Shown here piece after piece: positions 17,609 to 26,019 of a stretch of 64,000 bases of DNA. Each line of letters starts with the position of its first letter. Positions within the stretch are counted from its first letter, which is position 1. The notes under the pieces were generated by a model. The model had not been told where the DNA came from. It did not search any database and saw only the letters and a program-made list of their open reading frames with translations. Source of the DNA: RGIG7213 sp045540335 (lineage in GTDB: Bacteria > Bacillota > Clostridia > Oscillospirales > CAG-272). The stretch covers positions 62,001 through 126,000 of the forward strand of contig JAZQHC010000045.1 of assembly GCA_045540335.1 (NCBI GenBank), read 5' to 3'. The position numbers and the translations under genes are program-made.

Positions 17609-18481
17609 ATGAAATTCAGAAAATTCTTATCTGTATTTTTGGTTGCAATATTTGTTTTATCTGCCGTATCTTTGGCTTCTTGCTCTAAAAAGGATGATGA
17701 AACAGCCAATACTACCTACGTTTCCGTTTATGCTTATAACGAAACAGGCAAAAGGTTTTTGTATCTTGATGCTTTGAGGGTTATTCCCAATGAAAACCAC
17801 GAGTATGAGTGGGGCAAGACGGCAACCCCCTTCCTTGCTTTAGATACTCTTTGTACAGAGAAAAAGAAAACGTGCGATATTTCTACGGATATCGGTAACA
17901 ACGTTACTGTTGAAAGTATTGCAAATATTGCCGCAGGAACATCTTCCGACGGTAATCCCTATCTTTGGTATGTGTATGTAAACGGTAAGAAGGTTGAAGA
18001 TTCTAAATCTTGCGTGTTAAACAATTACGATTTTGTTGAATTTAAGCTGGAAGAAAATACTTTCAGATCCATAAGTGTTACGTTCAACGCAACAGATGGC
18101 GCAAAGAAGCTTATCGACGAACAGTCTATCTCGATAATGGGCGATAAGAACGATCTTACTTTGTATAATCTTTTCAATATTTCGGAATTCAACTCCACAG
18201 CTAAAAAAGAAGGATTGACACAGATCGATACACAACAAGGTACTGCAATTTCAGGTATGGGCGTTAAATTCTCTGAAGATAAATCTATTATCACTTCTGT
18301 AAGTGAAGTTTCGGCTTCTGATACAGAAGAATGGGTAGTTATCATAAATGATGTTGTTGTTACAACACCCCTTTCAGAGGTTGTCCTTCAAAATGGTGAC
18401 AAAGTAGCATTTGACCTTCAAGAAAAAGATGCAGGTGATACAGAAACACCTGCAGATTCAGAAGAAATATCTGAGGAATAA
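17609..18481 (+). CDS. Lipoprotein with two DUF4430-like beta-grasp domains
   Basis: The 290-residue product has a lipoprotein signal (hydrophobic core, then LASC with Cys25). Two similar modules follow: one around residues 85-145 containing LWYVYVNGKKVEDS and NYDFVEFKL, and one around 180-275 containing EEWVVIINDVVV and NGDKVAFDL. This W-x(n)-NG-x(n)-GD-V-F pattern is that of DUF4430 (transcobalamin-C-terminal-like) domains of surface proteins. The acidic tail is low complexity. I choose ATG 17609; AAGGAGG at 17589-17595 is 13 bases away, slightly long. It is expressed from its own consensus promoter and terminates at 18534. Ligand unknown. Confidence 0.75.
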   Translation: MKFRKFLSVFLVAIFVLSAVSLASCSKKDDETANTTYVSVYAYNETGKRFLYLDALRVIPNENHEYEWGKTATPFLALDTLCTEKKKTCDISTDIGNNVTVESIANIAAGTSSDGNPYLWYVYVNGKKVEDSKSCVLNNYDFVEFKLEENTFRSISVTFNATDGAKKLIDEQSISIMGDKNDLTLYNLFNISEFNSTAKKEGLTQIDTQQGTAISGMGVKFSEDKSIITSVSEVSASDTEEWVVIINDVVVTTPLSEVVLQNGDKVAFDLQEKDAGDTETPADSEEISEE

Positions 18482-18501
18482 TTAAAAATAAGGAAAGTTA
18501 C

Positions 18502-18534
18502 AAATGGGGGCACGAAAAAGCCCCCTTTGTTTTG
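18502..18534 (+). terminator. Intrinsic terminator between lipoprotein and lipid kinase genes
   Basis: GGGGGC at 18506-18511 pairs with GCCCCC at 18520-18525, extended by AAA/TTT, with an 8-base loop and then TTTGTTTT. Its T-run ends only 10 bases before the next start codon. Confidence 0.88.
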
Positions 18535-18543
18535 AGTGTTGAT

Positions 18544-19407
18544 ATGTCACGAATAAATATTATTAATCCTGCGGCAGGAAAAGGAATAGAAGATATAGCA
18601 ATAGGTGAAAATGCAAAAAACATTTCCACTGCAGGCATTGGTGATGCCGAAAGATTGGCGCGAGAAATATGCGATCAGACCCCGAATGCTGAAATTACCG
18701 TATATGGCGGCGATGGCACGATCAACGAAGCTGTTAACGGAATTATCAATTCCCTTCATGCCGATACTGCAACATTGTCTGCATATCCTTCCGGAACGGG
18801 TAATGATTTTCTGCGATACAGTAAGAACGAAACGATAATGTCTGATGTTGCGAAATATAATGACAGATATTTTATAAATATTCTTAATATCGGTTTTGAC
18901 TGCGATGTTGTTATAAAAACCGATTCGATGAAAAAGATCCCTTTTCTGTCAGGCAGCATGGCGTATATCTTGAGTGTCGCTGCGAGGCTGTTTAAAAAGT
19001 TCGGTCAAAAAATGAAGATTGAAGCCGAAGATGAAAATGGAGAATTCTTTACCTACGAAGGTGATCTTTTACTTTGCCTTGTTGCAAACGGCGCGTATTA
19101 TGGCGGTGGGTTTAATGCATCACCCGAATCTAAGATCGACGACGGTGTTTTAGAGCTTATTATGGTTAAAAAGCTTTCTCGTTTGAAGTTTATTTCGCTT
19201 GTAGGTATATATAAGAAGGGGTTACATATTGAAGACGGTAAAATTATAGATAAATTCAAAGATGTTATAATGTATAAACGCTGTAAAAATGTTAAAATAT
19301 CGGGAATCAAGTATTTCTGTGCAGATGGCGAAATTGAATATCTTAACGCACCGCAAGACAGTGTTAATATAAATGTAGTTCCCTCTGCTATCAGATTTAA
19401 ATTCTAA
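18544..19407 (+). CDS. Diacylglycerol/lipid kinase family protein (DagK/YegS type)
   Basis: The 287-residue protein has the soluble lipid-kinase catalytic signature: INIINPAAGKG at the N-terminus, YGGDGTINEAVNG (the GGDGT nucleotide motif) and YPSGTGNDFLRY. The family phosphorylates diacylglycerol or related lipids for recycling into phospholipids. I choose ATG 18544; a TTG at 18532 lies inside the T-run of the preceding terminator. No clear promoter lies between, so it depends on read-through or on a promoter I cannot see. Its stop codon overlaps the next ATG by one base. Confidence 0.88.
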   Translation: MSRINIINPAAGKGIEDIAIGENAKNISTAGIGDAERLAREICDQTPNAEITVYGGDGTINEAVNGIINSLHADTATLSAYPSGTGNDFLRYSKNETIMSDVAKYNDRYFINILNIGFDCDVVIKTDSMKKIPFLSGSMAYILSVAARLFKKFGQKMKIEAEDENGEFFTYEGDLLLCLVANGAYYGGGFNASPESKIDDGVLELIMVKKLSRLKFISLVGIYKKGLHIEDGKIIDKFKDVIMYKRCKNVKISGIKYFCADGEIEYLNAPQDSVNINVVPSAIRFKF

Positions 19408-20237
19408 TGAAAGAACTTGATAAATGCTCGTTGGTAGAGCGCAGCATAAACAAAAAATTCAGGAAGAATATATGGAATAAGTTTATCGAGGGCGTAAGAA
19501 ATTACAAGCTTATTTCAGAAGGCGATAAGATTGCAGTATGTATGTCAGGTGGCAAAGATTCCATGCTTCTTGCCAAGCTTATGCAACAATTGCAACGCCA
19601 TAGCGACGTTAATTTTGATTTAGAATTTGTCGTTATGGATCCGGGATATAGCCACAAAAACCGTGACAAGATAATTGCGAATGCTAATATGCTTAACGTT
19701 CCGATAAAAATATACGATACTAATATTTTTGCTTCAGTAGAAAATATTGAAAAATCGCCGTGTTATATTTGCGCACGGATGCGTCGTGGATATCTTTATC
19801 GATTCGCACAAGAATTGGGATGTAATAAAATCGCATTGGGGCATCACTATAACGACGTTATAGAAACTGTTTTAATGGGATTGCTTTACGGCGGTCAATA
19901 TCAAACAATGATGCCTAAACTTCATTCAACAAACTTCCCCGGGATGGAACTTATACGCCCGATGTACTGCGTTGGAGAGGATGCAATAATTGCATGGCGC
20001 AATTATAACGAGTTAGAGTTTTTACAGTGTGCTTGCAGATTTACCGAAAAATTGGCAGATGAAAACTCTATAATGAATTCGAAGCGTTTAGAAATGAAAA
20101 ATCTTATCAATAGCATAAAAAAAGATTATCCGCAAATAGAAGCAAATATTTTCAAAAGCACGCATAATGTAAATTTAAATACCGTTATCGGATACAGTAT
20201 AAACGGTGATCACGTAAATTTCCTTGATAATTACTAA
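19407..20237 (+). CDS. TtcA-family tRNA 2-thiolation protein
   Basis: The 276-residue PP-loop ATPase shows SGGKDSMLLAKL near residue 47 (ATP pyrophosphatase loop), a CxxC pair in CYICARMRRG near residue 117, GHHYNDVIETVLMG, and a third cysteine region CACRF. These are the features of TtcA, which inserts 2-thiocytidine at tRNA position 32 using an Fe-S cluster. Clostridial members of this group are often annotated only as TtcA-like, so the exact tRNA target is uncertain. It is coupled to the lipid kinase by a 1-base overlap; tRNA-Arg follows 44 bases later. Confidence 0.85.
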   Translation: MKELDKCSLVERSINKKFRKNIWNKFIEGVRNYKLISEGDKIAVCMSGGKDSMLLAKLMQQLQRHSDVNFDLEFVVMDPGYSHKNRDKIIANANMLNVPIKIYDTNIFASVENIEKSPCYICARMRRGYLYRFAQELGCNKIALGHHYNDVIETVLMGLLYGGQYQTMMPKLHSTNFPGMELIRPMYCVGEDAIIAWRNYNELEFLQCACRFTEKLADENSIMNSKRLEMKNLINSIKKDYPQIEANIFKSTHNVNLNTVIGYSINGDHVNFLDNY

Positions 20238-20281
20238 ATATAACACTATATAACGGTAACATGTACGTGTACCGTTCTTCT

Positions 20282-20358
20282 CTACCCTTAGCTCAATTGG
20301 ATAGAGTATCAGATTCCGATTCTGACGGTTAAGGGTTCAAGTCCCTTAGGGTAGGCCA
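20282..20358 (+). tRNA. tRNA-Arg (anticodon CCG)
   Basis: A full cloverleaf can be drawn. The acceptor CTACCCT pairs with AGGGTAG, the D-stem is GCTC/GAGT, the anticodon stem is TCAGA/TCTGA with loop TTCCGAT (anticodon CCG, reads CGG), the T-arm is AAGGG-TTCAAGT-CCCTT, the discriminator is G and the CCA is encoded. A terminator follows directly. Confidence 0.96.
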
Positions 20359-20398
20359 AAACCAATCTTTACAGAAGATAAAGATTGGTTTTATTTTT
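20359..20398 (+). terminator. Terminator after tRNA-Arg
   Basis: A perfect 12-bp stem (20359-20370 with 20380-20391) with a 9-base loop is followed by a T-rich tract. Confidence 0.92.
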
Positions 20399-20428
20399 AT
20401 AAAATGTATAAAAATATACTAATTATTG

Positions 20429-20457
20429 TTGACATTTTGGTTAATATGTGATATAAT
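20429..20457 (+). promoter_or_regulatory. Consensus sigma-A promoter driving the purine riboswitch
   Basis: TTGACA at 20429-20434 and TATAAT at 20452-20457, spacer 17. The start site would be near 20464, immediately before P1 of the aptamer at 20469. Confidence 0.9.
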
Positions 20458-20468
20458 AAATCTGTTAA

Positions 20469-20552
20469 GGTATATACTTGTAATATGGGCAGGTGTTTCT
20501 ACTAACCACCGATAATGGTTTGCTACCGGTTGTTAAAGTCGGTAGTTTTTTT
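20469..20552 (+). promoter_or_regulatory. Purine riboswitch (guanine-class) with overlapping terminator
   Basis: The aptamer parts are P1 GGTA/TACC (20469-20472 with 20524-20527), P2 ACTTGT/GCAGGT (20476-20481 with 20489-20494), L2 AATATGG, J2/3 GTTTCTAC (20495-20502), P3 AACCA/TGGTT (20504-20508 with 20516-20520), and L3 CCGATAA, whose CC can kiss the GG of L2. The ligand-pairing base in J3/1 (20523) is C, which in this family specifies guanine or hypoxanthine. A terminator hairpin CTACCG/CGGTAG (20523-20528 with 20540-20545) plus seven T's uses the 3' strand of P1. Ligand binding should therefore block termination (ON switch). Confidence 0.85.
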
Positions 20553-20577
20553 ATTACTTAATAAAGAAAGGAAATTT

Positions 20578-22278
20578 ATGGAACTTATTATAGATGGACA
20601 TAAGATTATTGCCAACCCTGATGAAACTCTTTTAGATCTGGTTAAACAATTAGGATTTATTAAAGGCAAATTGTCTGAAGACCCTATAGCGGCAAAAATA
20701 GCCGGCGAGGTATTTACACTTAATTACGTACCTGTTCGCCAAAAATATATAGGCACAGACAGAGATTCTATTCGCAAGGCTATGGCGGCATCAAATGGCA
20801 TAGTACGTCTTATCCGATATAACGACCCCACAGGTCGCGATGCTTACAAAAGAACGGCACAGTTTATTCTATTTTTGGCTTTGCGCCGTATGTGGCCAAA
20901 TGCACAAGCTAAAATGAATTGTACCGTAGGCGCGGGACTTTATATTAAAGTTATTGGCGCGCCTGATTTTTCGGCTGAAAAATTGAAAGAAGAAGTAAAA
21001 AATATAGTACAGCAGGACATTACCTTACACCGTGTAAGGATGACTACGCAAGAAGCGATCGATTATTATTCTCGCAATAATCAAATGGATAAAGTAAATC
21101 TTTTGAAATACCGCGAATCTCCAACGCTTGATCTTTACCAATATGAAGACTTTGCCGACTATTTCCACGGCGAAATGGCACCTTCTACGGGCTTTCTTCG
21201 CGTTTGGGATATAATTCCTGCCCCTGATGGATTTATGTTTATATTCCCTGATAACTTCAACCCCGATCTCGTTGCATCATATAGAGAGATGCCAAACTTT
21301 TTCAGCGTATATACCGAAGGTAAGCAATGGGGCGAGCTGATGGAATGTGAAACAGTTGCAGACTTAAACGGCCTTGTCGATTCCGGCAGAATAAGAGAAT
21401 TGATAAGGGTAAATGAAGCTTTGCACGAAAAACGTTTTTCGCAGGTTGCTGATATTATATGCAAGCGCGGTGCGCGTGCAGTAATGCTTGCAGGCCCCAG
21501 TTCTTCCGGCAAAACAACATCTGCAAATAGACTTGCAACGCAGTTGCGCGGTCATGGAAAGAAGCCGATTCTTATCAGTTTAGACGATTATTATTTGGAT
21601 AGAGATAAAATAGCCCCCGGACCGGACGGCAAATTGGACCTTGAGCATATAAACACTATTGATACAGAGCTGTTTGGAAAGCACGTTGCCGCGCTTTTAA
21701 ACGACGAGGAAGTTGAATTGCCTACCTTCAATTTTATGACAGCAAAACGCGAATGGCGTGGCAAAAAATTACGCTTAAATGACGATTCCGTTATAATAGT
21801 TGAAGGGCTGCACGCGCTAAATCCCGTTTTGATACCCAAGGGGTTAGACTCAAATTTGATATTTAAGGTATATGTAAGCCCTCTGTTACCGCTTAACCTT
21901 GACAATCATAACAGAATACCTACAAGTTATCTTCGTCTTTTACGCCGTACAGTGCGCGATTACGAAACGCGTAACGCTTCTGTTCAAAGAACGCTTTCTA
22001 TGTGGGATTCAGTTAGACGCGGTGAAGAACGTTGGATATTCCCTTTCCAAGAAAATGCAGATGTTATATTCAACAGTTCTACATTATATGAGCTTGTCGT
22101 TTTGAAAAAACACATCTTCCCATTACTTTTGGCAGTACAGCCGGAAGATGAATGTTATGAAGGTGTACGTTCAATGGTTAAGATACTTAACTTCGTTCAC
22201 ACAGCAGATGTTGACGACGAAATTCCCCCCACAAGTATTGTTCGCGAATTTATCGGTGGAAACACTTTTTACAGGTAA
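20578..22278 (+). CDS. TGS-domain nucleoside/uridine kinase-like protein
   Basis: The 566-residue protein has an N-terminal ubiquitin-like TGS domain (about 1-60, MELIIDGHKI...), a threonyl-tRNA-synthetase second-domain-like region (about 60-240), and a C-terminal phosphoribulokinase/uridine-kinase domain with the P-loop GPSSSGKTTS near 305, ISLDDYYLDRD near 335 and IVEGLHALNP near 405. Such fusions are known in Clostridia as putative nucleoside kinases; the substrate is not established. I choose ATG 20578 with AAAGGAAA upstream. A guanine-class riboswitch precedes it, which hints at purine nucleoside metabolism rather than uridine. Confidence 0.85.
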   Translation: MELIIDGHKIIANPDETLLDLVKQLGFIKGKLSEDPIAAKIAGEVFTLNYVPVRQKYIGTDRDSIRKAMAASNGIVRLIRYNDPTGRDAYKRTAQFILFLALRRMWPNAQAKMNCTVGAGLYIKVIGAPDFSAEKLKEEVKNIVQQDITLHRVRMTTQEAIDYYSRNNQMDKVNLLKYRESPTLDLYQYEDFADYFHGEMAPSTGFLRVWDIIPAPDGFMFIFPDNFNPDLVASYREMPNFFSVYTEGKQWGELMECETVADLNGLVDSGRIRELIRVNEALHEKRFSQVADIICKRGARAVMLAGPSSSGKTTSANRLATQLRGHGKKPILISLDDYYLDRDKIAPGPDGKLDLEHINTIDTELFGKHVAALLNDEEVELPTFNFMTAKREWRGKKLRLNDDSVIIVEGLHALNPVLIPKGLDSNLIFKVYVSPLLPLNLDNHNRIPTSYLRLLRRTVRDYETRNASVQRTLSMWDSVRRGEERWIFPFQENADVIFNSSTLYELVVLKKHIFPLLLAVQPEDECYEGVRSMVKILNFVHTADVDDEIPPTSIVREFIGGNTFYR

Positions 22279-22329
22279 TATAACAAAAACACAACCCACG
22301 ATCCTATTCTTAGGATTTTGAATAACAGT

Positions 22330-22370
22330 AAAAAAGCCTATATGGATTTATTTTCCATATAGGCTTTTTC
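22330..22370. terminator. Bidirectional terminator after nucleoside kinase
   Basis: GCCTATATGG at 22336-22345 pairs with CCATATAGGC at 22355-22364, flanked by A5 and T5, so it can act on both strands. It separates the plus-strand kinase from the minus-strand LUD gene. Confidence 0.9.
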
Positions 22371-22399
22371 GCACCCTATAACTTGCTGCAGAAAAATAG

Positions 22400-22434
22400 A
22401 TATGGCGTTGTGTTTTCAATAACACAACGCCATT
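22400..22434 (-). terminator. Terminator of the ileS-to-LUD gene run
   Basis: A perfect 13-bp stem (22402-22414 with 22421-22433) with a 6-base loop is followed on the minus strand by ATCTATTTTT. Confidence 0.82.
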
Positions 22435-22440
22435 AAATTA

Positions 22441-23073
22441 TCAATATCCAAGTTCTTGATTAACTATAATTACCGTTATTCTTCCCTTTTTACGTTGCTT
22501 GGAGGTTACAACATAATTGCAGCAAATGCGCCCATCTGAATCGCAGCCGCTGAAATCAGTGTTGTCACAGCAAACACACCTTTGCTGGGAATTGCAGTAT
22601 GTATCACAGTTAAGACGCGCAGAATTTTTAGGTGCGGCAATCGTTTTTACACGTTTGATCGCTTCGCTTATATTTTTAACTATTTTATTTTTTCCTGCAA
22701 CTACAATAACGTGCTTTGGGCCGTAAAGCAAGGCTGCAACGCGGTTGCTGTTGCCATCAACGTTATATAACATTCCGTCTTCTGTAAGTGCGTTGGTACT
22801 CATCAAATAGTAGTCTGCGAAAAATGATTTGTGAAATATTTCTTCTATTTCATCGCGTGTAAGCCCGTCAGCACTTCTATCTAAAAAGTTGTATTCGCCG
22901 TTTTTAAGCAAATCTATAATTCCCGTTTCGGTAAGAGTTACAGAACCGCCGTTCGAAACAACGGCACCTAAGGGAATTATATTTTTTATATACTGCAAAA
23001 GCTCAAAAACATCTTCAACAACAACTGCGTTGATATTGTTTTTTTGCAAATTTTTAACTATATTATCGAACAT
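22441..23073 (-). CDS. LUD-domain protein (LutC/YkgG-like, lactate-utilisation family)
   Basis: The 210-residue protein has the LUD fold: GAVVSNGGSVTLTETGI near residue 36, ADYYLMSTNALTEDGMLYNVDGNSNRVAALLYGP near 85, and a C-terminal cysteine cluster (CDTYCNSQQRCVCC, GCDSDGRICC). The family is named from the LutABC lactate-oxidation complex, but standalone members like this one, without lutA and lutB nearby, have no proven role. It is the last gene of a long minus-strand run, 3 bases after tyrS, and terminates at 22400-22434. Confidence 0.85.
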   Translation of the reverse strand: MFDNIVKNLQKNNINAVVVEDVFELLQYIKNIIPLGAVVSNGGSVTLTETGIIDLLKNGEYNFLDRSADGLTRDEIEEIFHKSFFADYYLMSTNALTEDGMLYNVDGNSNRVAALLYGPKHVIVVAGKNKIVKNISEAIKRVKTIAAPKNSARLNCDTYCNSQQRCVCCDNTDFSGCDSDGRICCNYVVTSKQRKKGRITVIIVNQELGY

Positions 23074-23076
23074 AAA

Positions 23077-24303
23077 TCAGCCTATAATAAATTTATGATA
23101 TATTTTTTTGCCTTTTTTGATTATGATGCCATCGGCAAATTCAGATTTTTTGAATTTTTTGCCAAGGTCTGTAATCTTTTCTTCGTTGACAGAAATACTT
23201 CCCTGCGTAATAAGTGTTCTCGCTTCATTTCTGGACTTTGCAACGCCTGAAACAACAAGCATCTGTAAAACGGAAACTTCGTCTTCGATAAAATCTTCAT
23301 CTTTAAGTGTTGTGGAAGGCATGTTTTCTGCATTTCCGCTTCCGCCAAAGAGTGATTTTGCACTTGCATCAGCTTTATCCGCTTCATCTTTACCGTGAAT
23401 AAGAAGTGTTAATTCATACGCAAGCTTTTCTTTAGCTTTGTTCAGATCGCTTCCTTCAAGCTTTTCGTATTCTGCAATTTCTTCAAGGGGCAAGAACGTA
23501 AGCATTTTCATGCATTTGATAACGTCTGCATCACCGATATTTCTCCAATATTGGTAGAAATCATAGGGGGAAGTTTTTTCAGGGTCAAGCCATACTGCAC
23601 CCTTTTCGGTTTTGCCCATTTTTTTACCTTCACTATTTGTAAGAAGGTTGAATGTAACGCCGTAAACCTCGTCTCCCGTCATCTTTCTTACAAGCTCTAC
23701 ACCGCCGATAATGTTCGACCATTGATCGTCGCCACCAAGCTCCATTTTTACGCCGTAGTCTTTGTAAAGTCTATAAAAATCGTAGCTTTGCATAAGCATG
23801 TAGTTAAATTCAAGGAAAGTCAAGCCGCCTTTTTCAAGTCTGGCTTTGTAGCATTCTGCCGCGAGCATTCTGTTTATATTGAAGTGCTTTCCTATATCGC
23901 GTATAAAGTCAACATAATTTAATTTCAAAAGCCAATCGGCATTATCTACGAAAATAGCCTTACCGTCTGATATGTCGATAAATTTAGCCATCTGCTTTTT
24001 GAAACAATCTACGTTGTGTTGAATTGTTTCTTTCGTCATCATTTTACGCATATCGTTTTTGCCTGAGGGGTCACCGATCATTGCGGTACCGCCGCCAAAT
24101 ATAACAACGGGGCGATGACCTGCTTTTTGCATATGCGCCATTATTTTCATCTGTATAAAGTGACCTACGTGCAAGGAATCTGCAGTGGGGTCGAATCCGA
24201 TATAAAACGATATTTTTTCTTTTTCAAAAAGCTCTTTAACAGCCTCTTCGTTTGTAATTTGGGCAAGCATGCCTCTTTCTTTGAATTCTTGCAACAAATT
24301 CAT
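23077..24303 (-). CDS. tyrS: Tyrosine--tRNA ligase
   Basis: The 408-residue class I synthetase charges tRNA-Tyr. It has the HIGH-like SLHVGHF near residue 44, MLMQSYDFYRLY in the tyrosine pocket, GGDDQWSNI near 190, the KMSKS-loop equivalent KKMGKTEKGAVW near 230, and a C-terminal S4 RNA-binding domain starting MLVVSGVAKSRNEA near 345. Its start overlaps the recN stop by 4 bases, so it has no room for a T-box leader; its synthesis is tied to the upstream run. Confidence 0.97.
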   Translation of the reverse strand: MNLLQEFKERGMLAQITNEEAVKELFEKEKISFYIGFDPTADSLHVGHFIQMKIMAHMQKAGHRPVVIFGGGTAMIGDPSGKNDMRKMMTKETIQHNVDCFKKQMAKFIDISDGKAIFVDNADWLLKLNYVDFIRDIGKHFNINRMLAAECYKARLEKGGLTFLEFNYMLMQSYDFYRLYKDYGVKMELGGDDQWSNIIGGVELVRKMTGDEVYGVTFNLLTNSEGKKMGKTEKGAVWLDPEKTSPYDFYQYWRNIGDADVIKCMKMLTFLPLEEIAEYEKLEGSDLNKAKEKLAYELTLLIHGKDEADKADASAKSLFGGSGNAENMPSTTLKDEDFIEDEVSVLQMLVVSGVAKSRNEARTLITQGSISVNEEKITDLGKKFKKSEFADGIIIKKGKKIYHKFIIG

Positions 24304-25982
24304 TTTCTTTTACCGTTTTCAATCATCTCGCGTGCGGCGGCTTGTACACTTTGCGTTATTTTGATTCCGCCCATTATGCGCGACAATTCTTTTATCCTTT
24401 CGTTGTTTGATAATAATTCTATTTTAGTTTCTGTCCTATCGTTGGAAACTTCTTTGTATATCTTATAGTGGTTATCTGCTACAGACGCTATCTGTGCAGA
24501 ATGCGTTATGCACAGCACTTGACCGAAATCAGAAGATGATTTAAGCTTTCTGCCGATTTTTTCGCAAGTGCCGCCCGAAATTCCCGTATCTATTTCGTCG
24601 TATATTACAGTGTCAATATTATTCTTTTTTCTGAAAACACACTGCATTGCCAACATCAGCCTTGATAATTCACCACCCGATGCAACTTTGTCCACGGATT
24701 TTTCGTTTTCGCCTATATTGGCCGAAATAAGAAACACTACATCGTCGGCACCGTTTTCGTCGTACTCGTTTTTATCTTTAACATCAATTTTAAATGAAAA
24801 TTGATTCATATCAAGGTCGGCAAGCTCGGAGGTGATTTGATTTGCAAGCTTTTTTGCAAAAACTTTTCGTTTATCTGAAAGTATAGAAGCGTTTTTCTTG
24901 CATTCATCAGATAAAACAAGCAGTTTTTCTTTTGATTCTTTTATCAAAATGTCAGAATTATCTAATTTGTCAAGCTCGCTTTGCGATTCTGCGCGAATTG
25001 TTAAAATGCCCTCAACATCCGTGTTAAACTTCTTTTTTAATGAAGAGATTTTATCCATTCTGCTTTCAATAGAGTCCAAAAGCGAAGCGGGATCATCTTC
25101 GATTCCTGATATTAAATCCCTTGCGGATATTGCTATATCTTCGATTTCATATTTGAAATCACCAAGTCGTTTGGCATTTTGGGCAGATTTTTCATCGTTT
25201 AAAAGCTGAGAAATATTTTCCAAAGCCTCGCACGCTTTATCCAAAAGCTCTATCGCCGAAGGACAAGCGGAATTTTTATATAGAGTTTTTGAAACTATTT
25301 TAATCTGTTTAGTAAGTTGTTCGGAATTTTTAATTTTTAATCGTTGTTCGTTAAGACGCTCTTCTTCACCGATTTTTAATTTTAACGAATCTATTTCCTT
25401 TATACGTGATTTTAATAAATCTACGCGATCGGATTTATCCTTCGCTTGTGAAAGAAGAGACCGCAGAACAGAACGTTCTTTTTTATATGCATCGTACGAG
25501 GTGCGGTATCGATGTAATTCTTCATCGCTTTCTGAAAAAGCATCAAGATATCCAAGATAATTTTCAGACGACAATAATTGATATGAAGAATGCTGCCCGT
25601 GAACGGCAATCAACTTTTTTGTAATCTCACGCAAAACATACGCAGGATACGATCGTCCGTTGATCTTAATCGTAGATTTTCCATCTATATTGAGATTTCG
25701 GGTGATATATATTTCATCATCCGGGCATTGTATGCCGTTTGATTCTGCAATGCTTTTTGTGTAACTGTCAATTTCTGAAAAAAGCGCGCTTACTATTGCT
25801 TTATCTTCGCCCGTGCGAATGATATCTTTTTGTATTTTTTCCCCACAAAGTAAATTTATAGAGTTAATGATAATTGACTTACCCGCCCCCGTTTCACCTG
25901 TAAAAACGGAAAAACCTTGGCAAAAATCAATATCAAGTGTTTTGATAACGGCAACGTTTTCAATATGTAGGCTTGTAAGTAT
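24300..25982 (-). CDS. recN: DNA repair protein RecN, apparent AUA start
   Basis: The SMC-like ATPase for double-strand-break repair has Walker A GETGAGKS near residue 31, a long coiled coil in the middle, and Walker B VIYDEIDTGISGG near residue 465. In frame, the only conventional start (TTG 25634) would delete the Walker A domain. The frame is open to 26035 without ATG, GTG or TTG. The codon at 25982-25980 is ATA, lies 7 bases after an AGGGGG(TGAT) ribosome site, and occupies the exact Met position of the family N-terminus (LTSLHIENVAVI follows). The full length would be 560 residues, normal for RecN. A sequencing error or recent mutation ATG to ATA is the alternative. Confidence 0.88.
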   Translation of the reverse strand: MLTSLHIENVAVIKTLDIDFCQGFSVFTGETGAGKSIIINSINLLCGEKIQKDIIRTGEDKAIVSALFSEIDSYTKSIAESNGIQCPDDEIYITRNLNIDGKSTIKINGRSYPAYVLREITKKLIAVHGQHSSYQLLSSENYLGYLDAFSESDEELHRYRTSYDAYKKERSVLRSLLSQAKDKSDRVDLLKSRIKEIDSLKLKIGEEERLNEQRLKIKNSEQLTKQIKIVSKTLYKNSACPSAIELLDKACEALENISQLLNDEKSAQNAKRLGDFKYEIEDIAISARDLISGIEDDPASLLDSIESRMDKISSLKKKFNTDVEGILTIRAESQSELDKLDNSDILIKESKEKLLVLSDECKKNASILSDKRKVFAKKLANQITSELADLDMNQFSFKIDVKDKNEYDENGADDVVFLISANIGENEKSVDKVASGGELSRLMLAMQCVFRKKNNIDTVIYDEIDTGISGGTCEKIGRKLKSSSDFGQVLCITHSAQIASVADNHYKIYKEVSNDRTETKIELLSNNERIKELSRIMGGIKITQSVQAAAREMIENGKRK

Positions 25983-26019
25983 ATCATCACCCCCTATTTT
26001 TGTTAAAACGTATAAACTA

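Noticed and set aside
20469..20528. 2'-deoxyguanosine-type or adenine-type purine riboswitch
   Set aside because: J2/3 keeps GTTTCTAC including the U changed in the deoxyguanosine class, and the ligand-pairing base is C, not U; the guanine class fits best, though untested.
25632..25634. TTG as the start of recN
   Set aside because: It would delete the Walker A motif and 116 conserved residues; family alignment and the ribosome site point to ATA at 25982-25980.
25985..25990. GTG/ATG codons just upstream of the recN ATA
   Set aside because: They are in a different reading frame that hits a stop within about 35 codons and does not give RecN sequence; no slippery site is visible.
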